NCBI GenBank assembly: GCA_023548195.1
Contig: JAJHZJ010000752.1
Coordinates: forward strand, 62,001 to 126,000
DNA from: Bettongia penicillata ogilbyi
Lineage: Eukaryota > Chordata > Mammalia > Diprotodontia > Potoroidae
DNA length: 64,000 nt
Direction: 5' to 3'
This document shows positions 49,601 to 60,869 of this stretch, in pieces. Every line of letters begins with the position of its first letter. The first letter of the stretch is position 1. The notes beneath the pieces were generated by a model. That model saw nothing but the letters and a program-made list of their open reading frames with translations, searched no databases and was not told the DNA's origin. The translations under genes and the position numbers were made by a program.

Positions 49601-50189
49601 TAAATAGGGGAAAATTGTTATTCAGTGTGGGCAAACTGTTTACATATCTATAAGGGAAGGTCATAATTGTTAATCTTGAAAATTGTAAATTTATTATGAT
49701 ACATAAAAGGCATATACATAGAGGGATCAGGTATATAGTAAATGGTGTGATGATTTAAGGGTGTAAAGGGATTGTAACAGGAAATGTGAAAATAAGGAGG
49801 CAGAAAATGGTAAATTATATCACAGGAAGATGCACAAAAGTATAATACAGTACAGAGGAAGAGGGGAGGGAGATGAGCATTGTTTGAGATTTACTCTAAT
49901 CTGATATGCTTCAAGGGGGTAACAACAAATTCAGTTAAGTATGAAAATCTAACTAGCTCTGTAGGCATTTGGAGGGGAAGGGGAAAAGAAAAGGGAGGGG
50001 AGAATAAAAGGAAGGGAAGAAGTAGTAAGGAAAAAGGGAAGTAAAAGGGAGGGGCCAGAGAGAAGGAAGGGAAGACAGAGGGACCTGTGGGTAAAAAAAT
50101 AATAAACTAATTTGGAGTGGAAGGGAGAAAGGAGAACTACAAGCACAAAAGGGGGTGAAGGAGGATGGTGTGAAAGACAGAGATAGTAA
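49601..50189 (+). other. L1 inter-ORF spacer (about 590 bp)
   Basis: GGGAGGG/AAGGAAGGG-rich, with 'GTAAATTATATCACAGGAAG' and 'AAGTATGAAAATCTAACTAG', blocks also present in the HAL1 3' UTRs. The proline/serine-rich frame on the opposite strand (49949-50446) is a composition artefact. Confidence 0.65.
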
Positions 50190-51026
50190 TCATAACTGTG
50201 AATGGGAATGGGAAGAATTCTCTTATAAAATGGAGACAGATAGTAGATTGGATTAAAAACCATAATCCAAAAATATATTGGTGACAAGAAACACATTTGA
50301 AGTGGGGTAGGGGTAGGGGAACACACAAGGTAAAGGTAAAAGTGTGGAGCAAAATATGTTGAGCTATATCTGATGTAAAAAAGAAAAAAAGCAGGGGTAG
50401 CAATCTTAATCTCACACAAAGCAGTATCAGAAATAGATTTAATCAAAAGAAATAAGGAAGGAACCTATATCCAGCTGAAAGGCACTTTAGAGAATGAAGC
50501 AATATCATTACTAAACATACATGAACAAAGTAGTGTAGCATCCAGATTCTTAGAGGAGAAGTTACAAGACTTAAAGGAAGAAATAGACAGCAACGACATA
50601 CTGATGGGGCACCTCAAACTCCCCCTTTCTGAACTTGATAAATCTAACCTCAAAATAAACAAGAAAGAATTTAAGGAGGGGAATAAAACTCTGGATAAGG
50701 TAGATATGATAGATCTTTGGAGAAAATTGAATGGGGACAGAAGGGAATACACCTTTTTCTCACTGATACATGACATACAAAAATTGATAATGTACTAGGG
50801 CAAAAAAACCCTTACAATCCAGTTCAGAAAGCCAGAGATAGTGAATGCATCTTTTCAGACCATAATGAAAGAAAAATTTTGCGTAATAAAAGGTCATGGA
50901 AAGATAGACCAAAAATTAGTTGGAAACTAAATAATCTAAACCTAAAGCATGAGTGGGTTAAACAACAATTCATAGAAAGAATCAGCAAATTATTCAATAG
51001 AATGACAATAATGGAACAACCTATCA
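50190..51026 (+). pseudogene. L1 ORF2 N-terminal part (endonuclease)
   Basis: Endonuclease sequence with frameshifts. The open part 50604-50798 contains MGHLKLPLSELDKSN where functional L1s have 'MGDFN.PLS', so the catalytic Asp is His. It ends near 'KLFNRMTIMEQPI' before the RT. Confidence 0.7.
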
Positions 51027-51127
51027 TGTAAGGGAATTGCCAACCCCCAGCCTCCTGGACGGCATTTACTGGTCAGATAAGGCCTGTGGGCGTGAGAGAT
51101 CAGGCTCAGACTCCTCGGTCCCTAACA
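51027..51127 (+). mobile_element. LTR end of betaretrovirus-like ERV
   Basis: 101-bp segment beginning TGTAAGG and ending CCTAACA, two bases before the primer binding site, so its right end is an LTR 3' end. Its TG start coincides with the end of L1 homology. It is much shorter than a usual LTR and has no polyadenylation signal, so probably deleted or truncated. Confidence 0.55.
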
Positions 51128-51129
51128 AC

Positions 51130-51148
51130 TGGCATCCATCCGTGGGGC
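51130..51148 (+). promoter_or_regulatory. Retroviral primer binding site, tRNA-Lys type
   Basis: TGGCATCCATCCGTGGGGC resembles the tRNA-Lys1,2 binding site TGGCGCCCAACGTGGGGC (both ends conserved, middle mutated). Spacing after the LTR CA is two bases, as expected. Confidence 0.65.
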
Positions 51149-51430
51149 GTGAAACAAGTAAGAAATAAGAATAACAAAGTCTATGGACGAAAAATCAAAT
51201 AAACGGGGAGCTATCTCTCGGAGTAATCAGTGCAGGGTCAAAAGCGTGACACTCATAGCCCAGGTAAAAAGTGCCCTGGAACAGGATCGGGAGAACAAAA
51301 GAACAAAGGAGCAAGGAGAACAGGACGACGCACGCTCAGCCTACTGGGAGAGGGGAAAACACTAGAGACTGTAAGTAACCTGCTTAAGTTTCGTAGGGTT
51401 CTTGAAGCTATGAGCTAGGTTTTTAGCACT

Positions 51431-51905
51431 ATGGGGCTAACTACATCCTCAGAACAGCTAGATAAGAAAGCTTACACAGGTCTCATTTACAAGAAAGCAA
51501 AGAACCAAGGAGTCACTTTTAAGTTTAAAAGTAATCAGAAAATTCTTGGAACAAGTGGAGGAGATATGTTCTTGGGTAGTTGAAAAGCCTCCAATCTCCA
51601 CACAGACCTGGAAAGTAGTAGGAGAGTAATTAACAGAATTTGCCTCAGAAAAACCTAAAACTTTAACACCCTCCTCCTTCTTTTTAAAATGTGTATTCCA
51701 GGCAGAAGAAGGGGGTTGCGATAAACAAGCCAGACAGTTTGCTGCATCCACTCAAACTACTCCTTACAGCTCCTCAGAAAACTCTAGAGATGCAGAAGTG
51801 GAGGAAATGATGCAAAGATGTGAGGATATAGGTTCGGTAACGTTTGCTGCTCATGTAAAAGAAGTGAGAAGGCAATATCGAAATGAGACCGAGAAAAAGG
51901 ATATT
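51431..51905 (+). pseudogene. gag: Betaretrovirus-like gag, matrix region only
   Basis: Gag matrix (MA) lines the inner membrane of the virion. ATG at 51431 with Gly second (MGLTTSSEQ), a myristoylation-type start. The frame soon shifts; the next frame shows FLEQVEEICSWVV and TQTWKVVGE, matching the betaretroviral MA signature 'FI..V.PWF.......W..VG'. A TAA follows that motif in frame, and the last piece ends FYLYFP at about 51905. No capsid, protease or pol follows. An old, truncated copy. Confidence 0.65.
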
Positions 51906-52684
51906 TTTTATTTATACTTTCCTTAAACTTTATATCCATGTTGTTCTCCTAGTGGGCTTTAATTAAATTAACAACAAATTCGTTCCTTTCTGAATATTTT
52001 ATCTTTCTGAATAGTTTATCTTCTTTCCTCTTGGTTCTCTATTGTTTCCACTTACAAAAATGACCTCCGTTTTTGATCAGCAGCAGTCTCTGATACCAAT
52101 CATGTCATTATTCACAATCATCTTATTTTGCTCTGCGTTTCTCATCCTCCACTTATTTTTAACCCAAGACTAGACTTATCTTCAAATATTTTTTTGGAAA
52201 TACTGCCAAAAAAGTCAAACTAACCACATTCAACTCAAGTAGAGCTTAACACTCTGAGCTCCCGCAATGAAATGCCAGTCTCATTATGCTTCATTTTGTA
52301 CCGACTTTGAGGTAGTTGACTGGAGACAGTAAAATATATAGAGTAATGTCTGATTATAATTGATGTGTCCCAAATATCTCAGTTCCTGTGGAGGAAGAGG
52401 CAACATATTATAGTCCCAATTTGCTTTTTTAAGATGATCAAACGGCAGGAGAGAAAATAATCAAGGAAAAATGTTATTTTAGTGCAAGACATCAGAAATA
52501 TTTGACCATTAATCTAGCGACAAAAACAGATGAACAAGATCAACTAAAATGATTCAAATGTTGAAACAGGATCATATCTCTTTTTTAATGACAAATTTTC
52601 ACCAGAGGGTATCAGTCAGTAGATGGGAAATATGTATTGTATCCTTTTCATGCTCTAAGTGATTTTTTTCTTTTTAAGTGATTA
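51906..52684. other. Unassigned sequence
   Basis: AT-rich, with no recognised gene or repeat. Could be remaining ERV internal sequence too decayed to call. Confidence 0.45.
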
Positions 52685-54085
52685 ATTTATTTTTAAAAGT
52701 GTTTTATCTTTTTTCGATTACATTTTGAGAAAAATTTTGCATCATTTTTCCAAGATTTGGGGTTCCAAATTTTTCTCCCTCCCTCCCTTCCTCATCTCCC
52801 CTCTTCCTGAAATGGTGAACATTTCAGGAAGATAGATTATATATAGATTATAAATGTGCTACTATGTAAAGCATACTTCCATATTAATCACAGTTGTGAA
52901 AGAAGAAACAAATCAAAATAAAAAAATACACAAAAAAAAGAAAAAGTAAGTGAAAAGCATATGCTTTGATATGAATTCAGAGTCCATCAATTCTTTATCT
53001 GGACATGGATAACATTTTCCTTCATGAATCCTATGACCTTGTCATGGATCATTGTATTCCTGAGAAGAGCTGATTCATTCATCATCAATCAGCACATAGG
53101 ATTCTGATACAGTGTACCATGTTCTACTAGTTCGGCTTATTGCACTTTGCATCCATACATACTAGTCTTTGCAGGTTTTTCTGATATTTACTCATCATTT
53201 CTTATTGCACAATAATATTTCATTACAATCATATACCACAATTGTTCAGTTGTTCCCCATTTGATAGACCCTTCCTTCAATTACCAATATTGTGCCACAA
53301 ACCAAAGGGCTGATATAAATGTTTTTGCATAGGTAGTTTTTTTTTTTTCATTTTTATGATATCTTTGGGATACAGACCTAGTAGCATTATCATAATAAGA
53401 TCAAAGGATATGCACAGTTTGGTTGCCCTTTGGACATAGTTCCACAGTGATCACCCAAATGGTTGGATCAGTTCACAACTTCACCAATAGTACTTGTGTC
53501 CCAATTTTCCCATATCTTCTCCAACATTTATAATTTTACTTTTTTTTGCTGTATTAATCAATCTGATAGATATGAAGTGTCACCTAAGAGTTGTTTTAGT
53601 TTTCATTTCTTTAATCAAAAAAGACTTGGAACACTTCTTAATATGCCTATAGATAACTTTGATTTCTTCATCTGAAAATTGTCTGTTCATAATTTTTGAC
53701 CATTTATCAGTTGATGAACGACTTGTGCTCTTATAAATTTGACTCAGTTATTTACATATTTGAAAAACAAGGCCTTTATCACAAACACTTGTCGTAAATA
53801 TCTTTTCCTCAGCTTTCAGCTTTCCTTCTAATCTTGGTTACGTTGATATTTATTTTTGGAAAACCTTTTTAATTTAGTGTAATTAGAATTATCCATTTTG
53901 CATTTCATGTTGCTCTCTATCTTTTATTTTGTCATAAATTCCTTCCTTCTCCATAGATCTGAGAGGTAAACTATTCTTTCCTCTCCTAATTTGCTTATGA
54001 TATCAATATTTATGTCTAAATCATATACCCTTGACCTTATCTTTGTATGCTGTATGACATGTTGGCCTATGCCTATTTTCTACCT
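52685..54085 (-). mobile_element. L1 3' region with tail, minus
   Basis: The L1 3' end on minus: terminal 'CCAAGATTTGGGGTTCCAAATTTTTCTCCC' (52752-52784), then in order the blocks 'TTTTTATGATATCTTTGGGATACAGACCTAGTAG', 'TTGCCCTTTGGACATAGTTCC', 'GGTTGGATCAGTTCACAAC', 'AGGCCTTTATCACAAAC' and 'CATTTTGCATTTCATGTTGC'. Non-coding or ORF2 C-terminal. Truncated at about 54085. Confidence 0.8.
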
Positions 54086-54109
54086 GTCAGTTTATCCTTG
54101 CAACAAATC

Positions 54110-54340
54110 AACAAAATGTACCCTTCTTTCCTCTGACACTTCCACCACTCTAATGCAGACCCTCATCATGTCAACCCTTAATTATTACAATAGCCTACTG
54201 GTGGGTGGCGGGTCTACTGTTATCATATATATCCCCACTCCAATCCATTATCTATTCATCCAGTAAAGTAATTTTCCTAGAATCTATGTCTGATCATGCC
54301 ACACACAAGTTACATAATCTATTGCAGTGCAAATTTTGTC
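54110..54340 (+). mobile_element. L2 LINE fragment
   Basis: 'CCCTCATCATGTCAACCCTTAATTATTACAATAGCCTACTGG' and 'CCCCACTCCAATCCATTATCTATTCATCCAGTAAAGTAATTTTCCTAGAATCTATGTCTGATCATG' follow the L2 3' part in order. Confidence 0.6.
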
Positions 54341-55017
54341 AATGAAGACCAGGAAAAAAGGAAAGAAGGAAGGAATAACTTTTATTCTCATACATTTTAC
54401 TTACTTCTTTAAATATTTGGGAAATGAATCATTTGTCAGAGAAACCAGCAGTAACAAATGTTTTCCCACTTTGTTGCTCTCCTTTTTCATTTTCATTGCT
54501 TTGGATTTATTTGTACAAAAACTTTAATTTTATATATCAGAATTATCTATTTTACATTTTAATGCCCTATGCATTTTCTTCTGAAATTCTTCTCTCTCCA
54601 TGGACTGGACAGGCAAAATATGCCTTGTTCTTCTAATTTTCTTGTGGTGTCACCTTTTATGTCTTAATCATTTATCCATTTGGATCTTGTCTTGCTTTAT
54701 GGTGCAAAATGTTGGTTAAGCTAGTTTTGATAATATTGTTTTCCAGTTTTCCCAGCAGTTTTTATCAAATAATGAGTTTTTGATCCAAAAGCTTGGATTC
54801 TTGGCTTCATTATAAATGAGATTGTTTACTATAATGCAAAGTGTACGTAATCTGTTTTCTATGGTTTTAGAACTACCCAATTAGATTCATCTAGGGCCTG
54901 GTCGGTCCATCCATTCTTGACAGTGATGGCTGTTTTCGGCATTGATCATGATATTTTTGGCCAGATGTAGGACTTATCAGTCCTAATCTATAGCCAGTAA
55001 CATATTTTTTTTTTTTG

Positions 55018-55030
55018 ATAATTACCACTT
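55018..55030 (+). repeat. Target-site duplication of the plus L1, left copy
   Basis: ATAATTACCACTT; pairs with 56474-56486 (ATAATTTCCACTT, one mismatch). Confidence 0.8.
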
Positions 55031-56473
55031 CACAGCAACCACAAAAACTATAGGATAAGAAATGGAGTAGTTGAAGAATGGAAGAGGTTAGGCACACAAG
55101 ACCCAATACTCAATGACTAGAGTAAACCCTTGTACGATAAAATCGGAATGGGTTCATGATTTACAAATAAAATGTGATATCATAAGAAAATTAAGAGAGT
55201 GAAGAATACTTTACTTGTCATATCTATGGAAATGGGAAAAATTTATGATCAAACAAGAGACAGAGAAATTTATGAGATGCAAAGTGGATAATTTTGGTTA
55301 CATTAAATTAAAAAAGTTTGCCAAAACAAAGTCAATGCAGTCAGGATTAGAAGGGAAGCATAAATAATAGGGAATAATTTTTAATAGCCAGTGTCTCTGG
55401 TAAAGGCCTCATTTCTAAACTAGTAGAGAACTGAGTCAGATTTATAAGAATACAAGTCTTTCCCCAGTTTATCAATGGCAAAAGGATACAAACAGGCAGT
55501 TTTCAGAGAAAGAAATTAAAGCTATCTATAATCATACATAAATTCTTTAAATCAGTGCTGATTAAAGAAATGCAAATCAAAACAACTCTGAATTATGACA
55601 TCAAACCTGTCAGATTGATTAACAGAACAAAAAAAGAGAATGGTAAATTTTGGAGAAGATGTTGGACAATTGCAACACTAAGGTATTGTTGATGAAGTTG
55701 TGAACTGACCCAAACATTCTTGAAAGCAATTTGGAACTATGCCTCACAGGTAATAAAACTGCATATCTTTTGACCCAGCAATACCACTCCTAGAGATGTA
55801 TCCAGAAGAGCTCATAAAAATGGGGAAAGGGCCCACGTATACAAAAATGTTTATAGCAGCTCTTTTTGTGGTGGTAAAGGACCAGAAGCTAAGGGGATAC
55901 CCATCCATTGAGGACTGGCTAAACAAGTATTTGCATCTGAATGCAATTAAATACAATCTAAATGCAATTAAATTGTTCTATAAGAAATGATGAACGGGTG
56001 GACTTCATAAGAACCTGGAAAGACATGAATGAACTGATGCTGAGCAAGTGAGCAAACCAAGAGAAGAGTATAAATAGCAACAGCAATACTATGAAATGAT
56101 CAACAAGGATAGACTTAGTTCTCAACAATACAGTGATCTCAGATAATTTAAAAAGACTCATGATGAATAATGCCACGCACATATAGAGAAAGAACTTTGC
56201 AGTCTGAGTGCCTATTGAACCATGTTGTTTTCTCTTTTTCGGTTTTTTCTTTCTCATGTTTTTTCTCTTTTGTTCTGATTCTTCATTCACAACATGACCA
56301 CGGTGGAAATATATCTAATAAGATTGTACATTTATAGCATATATATGGTTGTGTGTTATCTTGAATTTCGGAGAAGAGAAGGAGAAAAAAAATTAAAATG
56401 CAATGTCTTATTAAAACGAATGTTTAAAACAATCTTTACATGTAATTGGAAAAACAATATTAAGTGGGAAAAA
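55031..56473 (+). mobile_element. 5'-truncated L1 3' end, plus, inside minus L1
   Basis: 1443 bp of L1 3' region in the standard order: 'TTGGAACTATGCCTCACAGG', 'TTTTGACCCAGCAATACCACTCCTAGAGATGTATCC', 'AACCTGGAAAGACATGAATGAACTGATGCTGAGC', 'TTGTTCTGATTCTTCATTCACAACATGACC', ending 'CAATCTTTACATGTAATTGG' and a short A-rich tail. A 13-bp TSD with one mismatch flanks it. Frames inside (for example 55796-55990) are ORF2-end fragments. Confidence 0.88.
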
Positions 56474-56868
56474 TAATTTCCACTTTATAATACAGTTTGA
56501 GATCTGGTATAGCTAGACCACCTTCTTTTTTTTTTTTCATTGATTCCCTTGGTGTCCTTAATCTTTTGTCCTTCCAGGAAAAAAAAATATTATTTTTCTA
56601 GCTCTGCATTTTCATTTGGTAGTTCACTTTGGCACTGAATAAATAAATTAATTTAGGTAGAACTGTTATTTTTATTATGTTGACTTAGCCAACCCTTGAG
56701 CAATTAATATTGTCTCAATTGTTTAGATCTGACTTTATTTCTTTGAAAAGTGTTTTATATTTGTGTTAAATAGTTCCTGGGTTTGCATTGATAGGTATAC
56801 TTCCAAGTATTTTATAATTTTTATAGTTGTTTTAAATAGGACATCTCTTTTTCTTACTGTTTTGCTGT

Positions 56869-56869
<1 letters not shown>

Positions 56870-56899
<30 letters not shown>

Positions 56900-56902
56900 A
56901 TG
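56870..56902 (+). repeat. (TG)n microsatellite
   Basis: About 14 TG units in the L1. Confidence 0.9.
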
Positions 56903-57355
56903 ATTTACATAGGTTTGTTTTGTATCCTACAACTTTTCTAAAGTTGCTAATTATTTCAAGTATTTTTATTTTAGTTTATTCTCTAGAATTCTCAAAGTGT
57001 GCCACTGTACCATTTGGAAAGCTTCTAATATAGTCACAATACAGAAAATGCTGGCTGATAGTTTTAGATAAATATTACTTAACATTTTAAGGAAAACTCC
57101 CTTTATTCCTATGGGCTTTTAAAAATATTTTAAAAGTAATGAGTGCTGTATTTTGTCAAAGGCTTTATCCATATCTATTAAGATACTCATATGACTTTTG
57201 TTGGTTTCTTATTGATAGAGTCAATTATGCTATTTATTTCATAATCTTGAACCAGTCTGCATTTTTTGGTATAAATCCCACCTGGTTATGCTATATGATA
57301 CTTGTAATATACTGTTATAATCTTATTAGTAGAGAAGTACATGTTTTTTAAAGTG

Positions 57356-58540
57356 GCAGAGGAATGAGAGACCAAATTGCTAACATTCCATGGATTATGG
57401 AGAAAGAATGGAAGTTTCAGGGGGGAAAAAGCATCTACCTCTGCTTCCTTGGGTCCCCTAAAGTCTTTTATGGTGTAGATTATAGTAAAATGTGACCAGT
57501 CTTCAAAGAAATGGGACTATCAAATCATTCTATTTGTCTTCTAAGAAGTTGTATACAGGCCAAGAACAAATAGAATGGAACATGGAACAACTCGTTGGTT
57601 TAATAATGCATTGTCCCTTTATTTAAATCTTATGCCACTTATATCACGTGAAATTCCAAGCTGAATAAATCAAAAGCCATAATTTAATTTGCTAGCAGAA
57701 AAAGCTACAATCTCAGATATGCAAATGATAGTCCTCTTATAGGAGAAAGTTAAGAATTAAAAAGCTTCTCAATTAGGGTGAAAGAGGAAAGTATAAAAGC
57801 TGGCTTGAAGCTTAACATTAAAAAAAATGCAAAAAAGACTGATTCCTTGGCAACTGGTTCCTTCAATTCCTGGCCTATAGATGGAGAAGAAATAGAAATA
57901 GTGTCAGTTTTTTCTTAATATTCTTGTGCTTAAAGTTCACTGCAGATGGAGGCTGAGCCATCAAATTGAAATATGTTTACTTTTTGAAAGGGAAGCAATG
58001 GCAAATCTGGATAGCATGCTAAAAGTTAGACTTGCCAAGAAAGGTCCATAGAAAAAAGCTATGTATAGTTTTGATTTTTCTTTCTCAGTATCTTCATGTG
58101 GCTGTGGGACTTGGATTATAAGGAAAGCTGAGTGGCACAGAAAACAAGTTTTTGAATTATTTTGCTGGAGAAGATTTTTTGAGAGCCCTTTGGATAGCAA
58201 GGAGGTTGTATCAGATCATCTCTAAATAAATTAATTCAGACTATTCATTGAAAGGTCAAATACCTAAGGTAAAGTTTGAATACTTTGACCACAAAATGAA
58301 AAGATGAGACTCATTGGAAAAGATTCTGATATTGGAAAAGATTGAAGACAAAAGGAAAAGGGAATGACACAGGTTGAGATGGATAGATATTATCATGGAA
58401 ACAATGAATCTCAATGTGGTCAGACTTTGAGAGATGGTAGAGGATAAAAAAACTTGGAATGCATCTATGTGGTCATGAAGAGTAAAATGGATATGAATGA
58501 CTGAACAATTAATGAGATTTCAGTGATACGGGCAACTCTT
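57356..58540 (+). pseudogene. RTE/BovB-type LINE reverse transcriptase remnant
   Basis: The RTE RT region is readable in order. 'CATTCCATGGATTATGGAGAAAG' (57387-57410) is the 'IRWIMEKA' segment. 'CATCTACCTCTGCTTCCTTGG' is 'IYFCFID'. 'GGAACATGGAACAAC' is 'RTGHGTT'. 'AATCTCAGATATGCAAATGAT' is 'NLRYADD', read here as YAND (57718-57729), so the first catalytic Asp is Asn. 'GTATAAAAGCTGGCTTGAAGCTTAACAT' is 'KAGLKLNI'. Downstream 'GGACTTGGATTATAAGGAAAGCTGAG' and 'ACTCATTGGAAAAGATTCTGATATTGG' match the 3' part of BovB-like elements. Multiple stops. Confidence 0.75.
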
Positions 58541-58799
58541 GGGTGAGGAATCCCTCTGCAAAGGCAGATTTGCATAATTTTTTCAATGTAATCTTACGAA
58601 GGTTGCTACACTTCCAATACGTTAATTAGTTCCCTTAGAATGAAGTAGTATGTGTCAAAATAAAAACTTGAAACCATTTCTTCCTGACTCCAGAAAGACA
58701 CTAAGACAAACTTTCCCCTCAATACCTGATTTTCTGAACATGAAATTAAAATTATTAAGTAGTTGCAAAAGCAGGAAAGACCTTTCAAAACTCTAGATG
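58541..58799. other. Unassigned, possibly MIR-like
   Basis: 'GGAATCCCTCTGCAAAGGCAGATTTGCA' hints at an ancient SINE; not enough to call. Confidence 0.25.
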
Positions 58800-59560
58800 A
58801 GAGAGCAGTTCTTGATCAAAGGATATAAGGAGTTAACAAGAGTTAAAATGGACAATTTTGGTTAAATATGACAAGTTCTTGGACAGAAAACCAATACAAT
58901 TATAATTAGGAGAGCAGTAAACCTGGGAAATTATTTGTAACTAACATTTCTGAAATTTTTTGTACTCAAAATATATAATGCAAATTAAAACATAAAAACT
59001 ATAAAAACATAAAACAAAAACATAAAAACATAAAATGTTAAAAATATAAATTATAAAATTAAAAACAAAAATATAAATTCCAGAAATATAATTATAATAT
59101 AAATTATAAATTTATAAAATTTTAGAAATATAAATTTATAAGAATTTAAAAGAGCAAAATTCAGTTCCCCAAATATAAATCGTCAAATAGTCTAAGGAGT
59201 TCTGAAAAAATGAAGTAAAGTTAATATTTCACCAAACATATGACAAAGGTTCGATGTAACAACAAAAAATTGAAAATAAAATTAAAGCTATTCTGAGATT
59301 TCATATGACATTTATCAAATTGACAAGGATGGAAAAAATGACAAAAATGTTTGAAGGGAAGTAGAAAGACAAACATACTAATGTACTCTTTGTGGAGTTG
59401 TGAGCTATCTAATAATTCTTGAAAGTGATTTGGAGTTATACAAAAAAAAAAAAAAATCCCTGAACTGCATATCCTTTGCCCTAGTAGCATATCCAAATGC
59501 ATGCCAAAAAGAAGAGAAGAATATCAATGAAACAATAAAATAAATAAACAAGAGTGAATG
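58800..59560 (+). mobile_element. Old L1 3'-region remnant with AT-rich expansion
   Basis: Blocks 'GTAAACCTGGGAAATTATTTGTAAC', 'CTATTCTGAGATTTCATATGACATTTATCAAATTGACAAGGATGG', 'GTGGAGTTGTGAGCTATCTAATAATTCTTGAAAGTGATTTGGAG' and 'CATATCCTTTGCCCTAGTAGC' parallel 55370-55800. 58975-59150 is an AAATATAAATT low-complexity expansion. Confidence 0.65.
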
Positions 59561-59759
59561 AGGTAGTTCAGAAATGGATACAGCTATCAGGGAATCATTG
59601 AAACTACATCAAATTGTTATCAAAGATAACAATATACGGATGTATCAATATATCCACTGTTTGCAGAAAATTATTGTGTTGTTTCTACAACAAATCAATG
59701 GGGAGTAATTTGAAAGCATCCATATCTCCTCTTTTCCTGGCTATGTAAGACTACTGGGT

Positions 59760-59930
59760 GAAATTAAAGAGCTCCTGCTGGAAAAACCTTGGAAATAATC
59801 TAATTAAAACTCCCTTATTTTGTAAATGAAGAAATTGTCTGAGAAGTTAAATGCTACCCTTCTGTTTTTGTGATTCCAAATCAAGTGTTTCATTCATCTC
59901 GACCCTGGTATTACCAGAGATAGTATAGCA
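59760..59930 (+). mobile_element. MIR-type SINE fragment
   Basis: 'AACTCCCTTATTTTGTAAATGAAGAAATTGTCTGAGAAGTTAAATG' and 'CCAAATCAAGTGTTTCATTCATC' in the order of the CORE/MIR 3' half. Confidence 0.5.
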
Positions 59931-59979
59931 TAAGAAATCATCAAAGCAACATTAAAACAATAAGAAAAAAGAACATGGG

Positions 59980-60745
59980 TGTGGAGCCAAAATGCAAGAG
60001 TAAAGGAAGTACTCAGCTAAGCTCTCCCAAAATTTCCCTCCAAATAACATCAAAATAGTTCCTCAAATCTAATTATGGAGTGGCAGAGCCAACAAAAGAT
60101 CAGTGAAACATTTTCTCAGAACAAAAAGACTTAGTAAGTCAAAAGGAGAAATCTGTAAATGGAGGTAGAGTCTGGTAAGCTGCCTGGATTAAATTCCAGT
60201 GATGGGACTAGGTGTTGGTGACAGAAGCACTAATATCTTTGGAAGTTCTTAAGCTAGAAACCACGAAGAAATAATCTCAGGAAAAGATTACAGGGGACAT
60301 TTATGCTTGCACTGGATAGAAGAGTATACTCTGTTTAGCAATTCCATTTCATTTCTTGATCACAATTCAAGGGCAGAAAGGAGCATTTCTGTGAAGAAGG
60401 AGCAGAGGAAATGAGTAGAAGTATTATTTCAAATACCAAGGGATGAGGGGCCCTGAGGAAAACTATAAATACCATAAAACTATAAAAGTTGTCCTTGCCC
60501 CAAGAATTCCCAGTTGAGAGGTCAGTTCTTTAGCTGGCAACTAGAATGTGGTTAACTCCAGGTCCAGGGGTGACACGTCACAGTTTTGGACAAAGGTTAA
60601 CATCTTGCTTAAGCAATCAGGCACCTTCAGGTGAAGGGTACTAAGCCTGCAGAAAACAAATCTAAGAACACAAGTTTAATAGATAAAAAACTGAAAAGAA
60701 ACAAAGAGGCATCAACCAGAAGTAAGGTAGACGTAGGGTCAGCTG
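59980..60745 (+). mobile_element. L1-type 5' UTR fragment
   Basis: 'GTGTGGAGCCAAAATGCAAGAGTAAAGGAAGTACTCAGCTAAGCTCTCCC' has the shape of the 5' start of the L1/HAL1 elements here (GGAGCCAAGATGGTAGAGT..., 47336) and runs on as a 5'-UTR-like region to the ERV. No ORF1 follows. A different subfamily, assigned by resemblance only. Confidence 0.45.
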
Positions 60746-60869
60746 TGCTTCTGGAATCCATGAACCCATTATCATAGATTCATTCACGACAGAATATATG
60801 AGTTAAGGGTGAAATTTGGCAATCATTTTCTCCTGAATTAACAATAGTTATGGTATTATCCTTCCCACG

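Larger units (their letters stand above)
47331..51026 (+). mobile_element. L1 with 5' UTR, ORF1, spacer and start of ORF2
   Basis: 5' start AAGGAGGGAGGAGCCAAGATGG (47331) inserted in the RT part of the previous L1. 5' UTR to about 48510, ORF1 remnant 48512-49600, purine-rich spacer 49600-50190, ORF2 endonuclease 50190-51026. It is cut by a betaretrovirus-like fragment at 51027 and does not resume on the other side. A C-rich stretch lies at 47380-47395. Confidence 0.78.
54345..57355 (-). mobile_element. L1 (3' region and end of ORF2), split by a plus-strand L1
   Basis: Minus-strand L1 at 54345-55030 and again at 56474-57355. The first half repeats the same L1 region as 53760-54000 ('TTTAATTTTATATATCAGAATTATCTATTTTACATTTTAATG'), so it is a second L1. 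The second half carries on into ORF2 ('GAGATCTGGTATAGCTAGACCACC', then RT C-terminal coding to 57355). About 100 bases of unexplained sequence sit at 54895-55000. Confidence 0.75.

Noticed and set aside
53463..54636. Phe/Leu-rich frames as membrane proteins
   Set aside because: Antisense of the L1 3' region.
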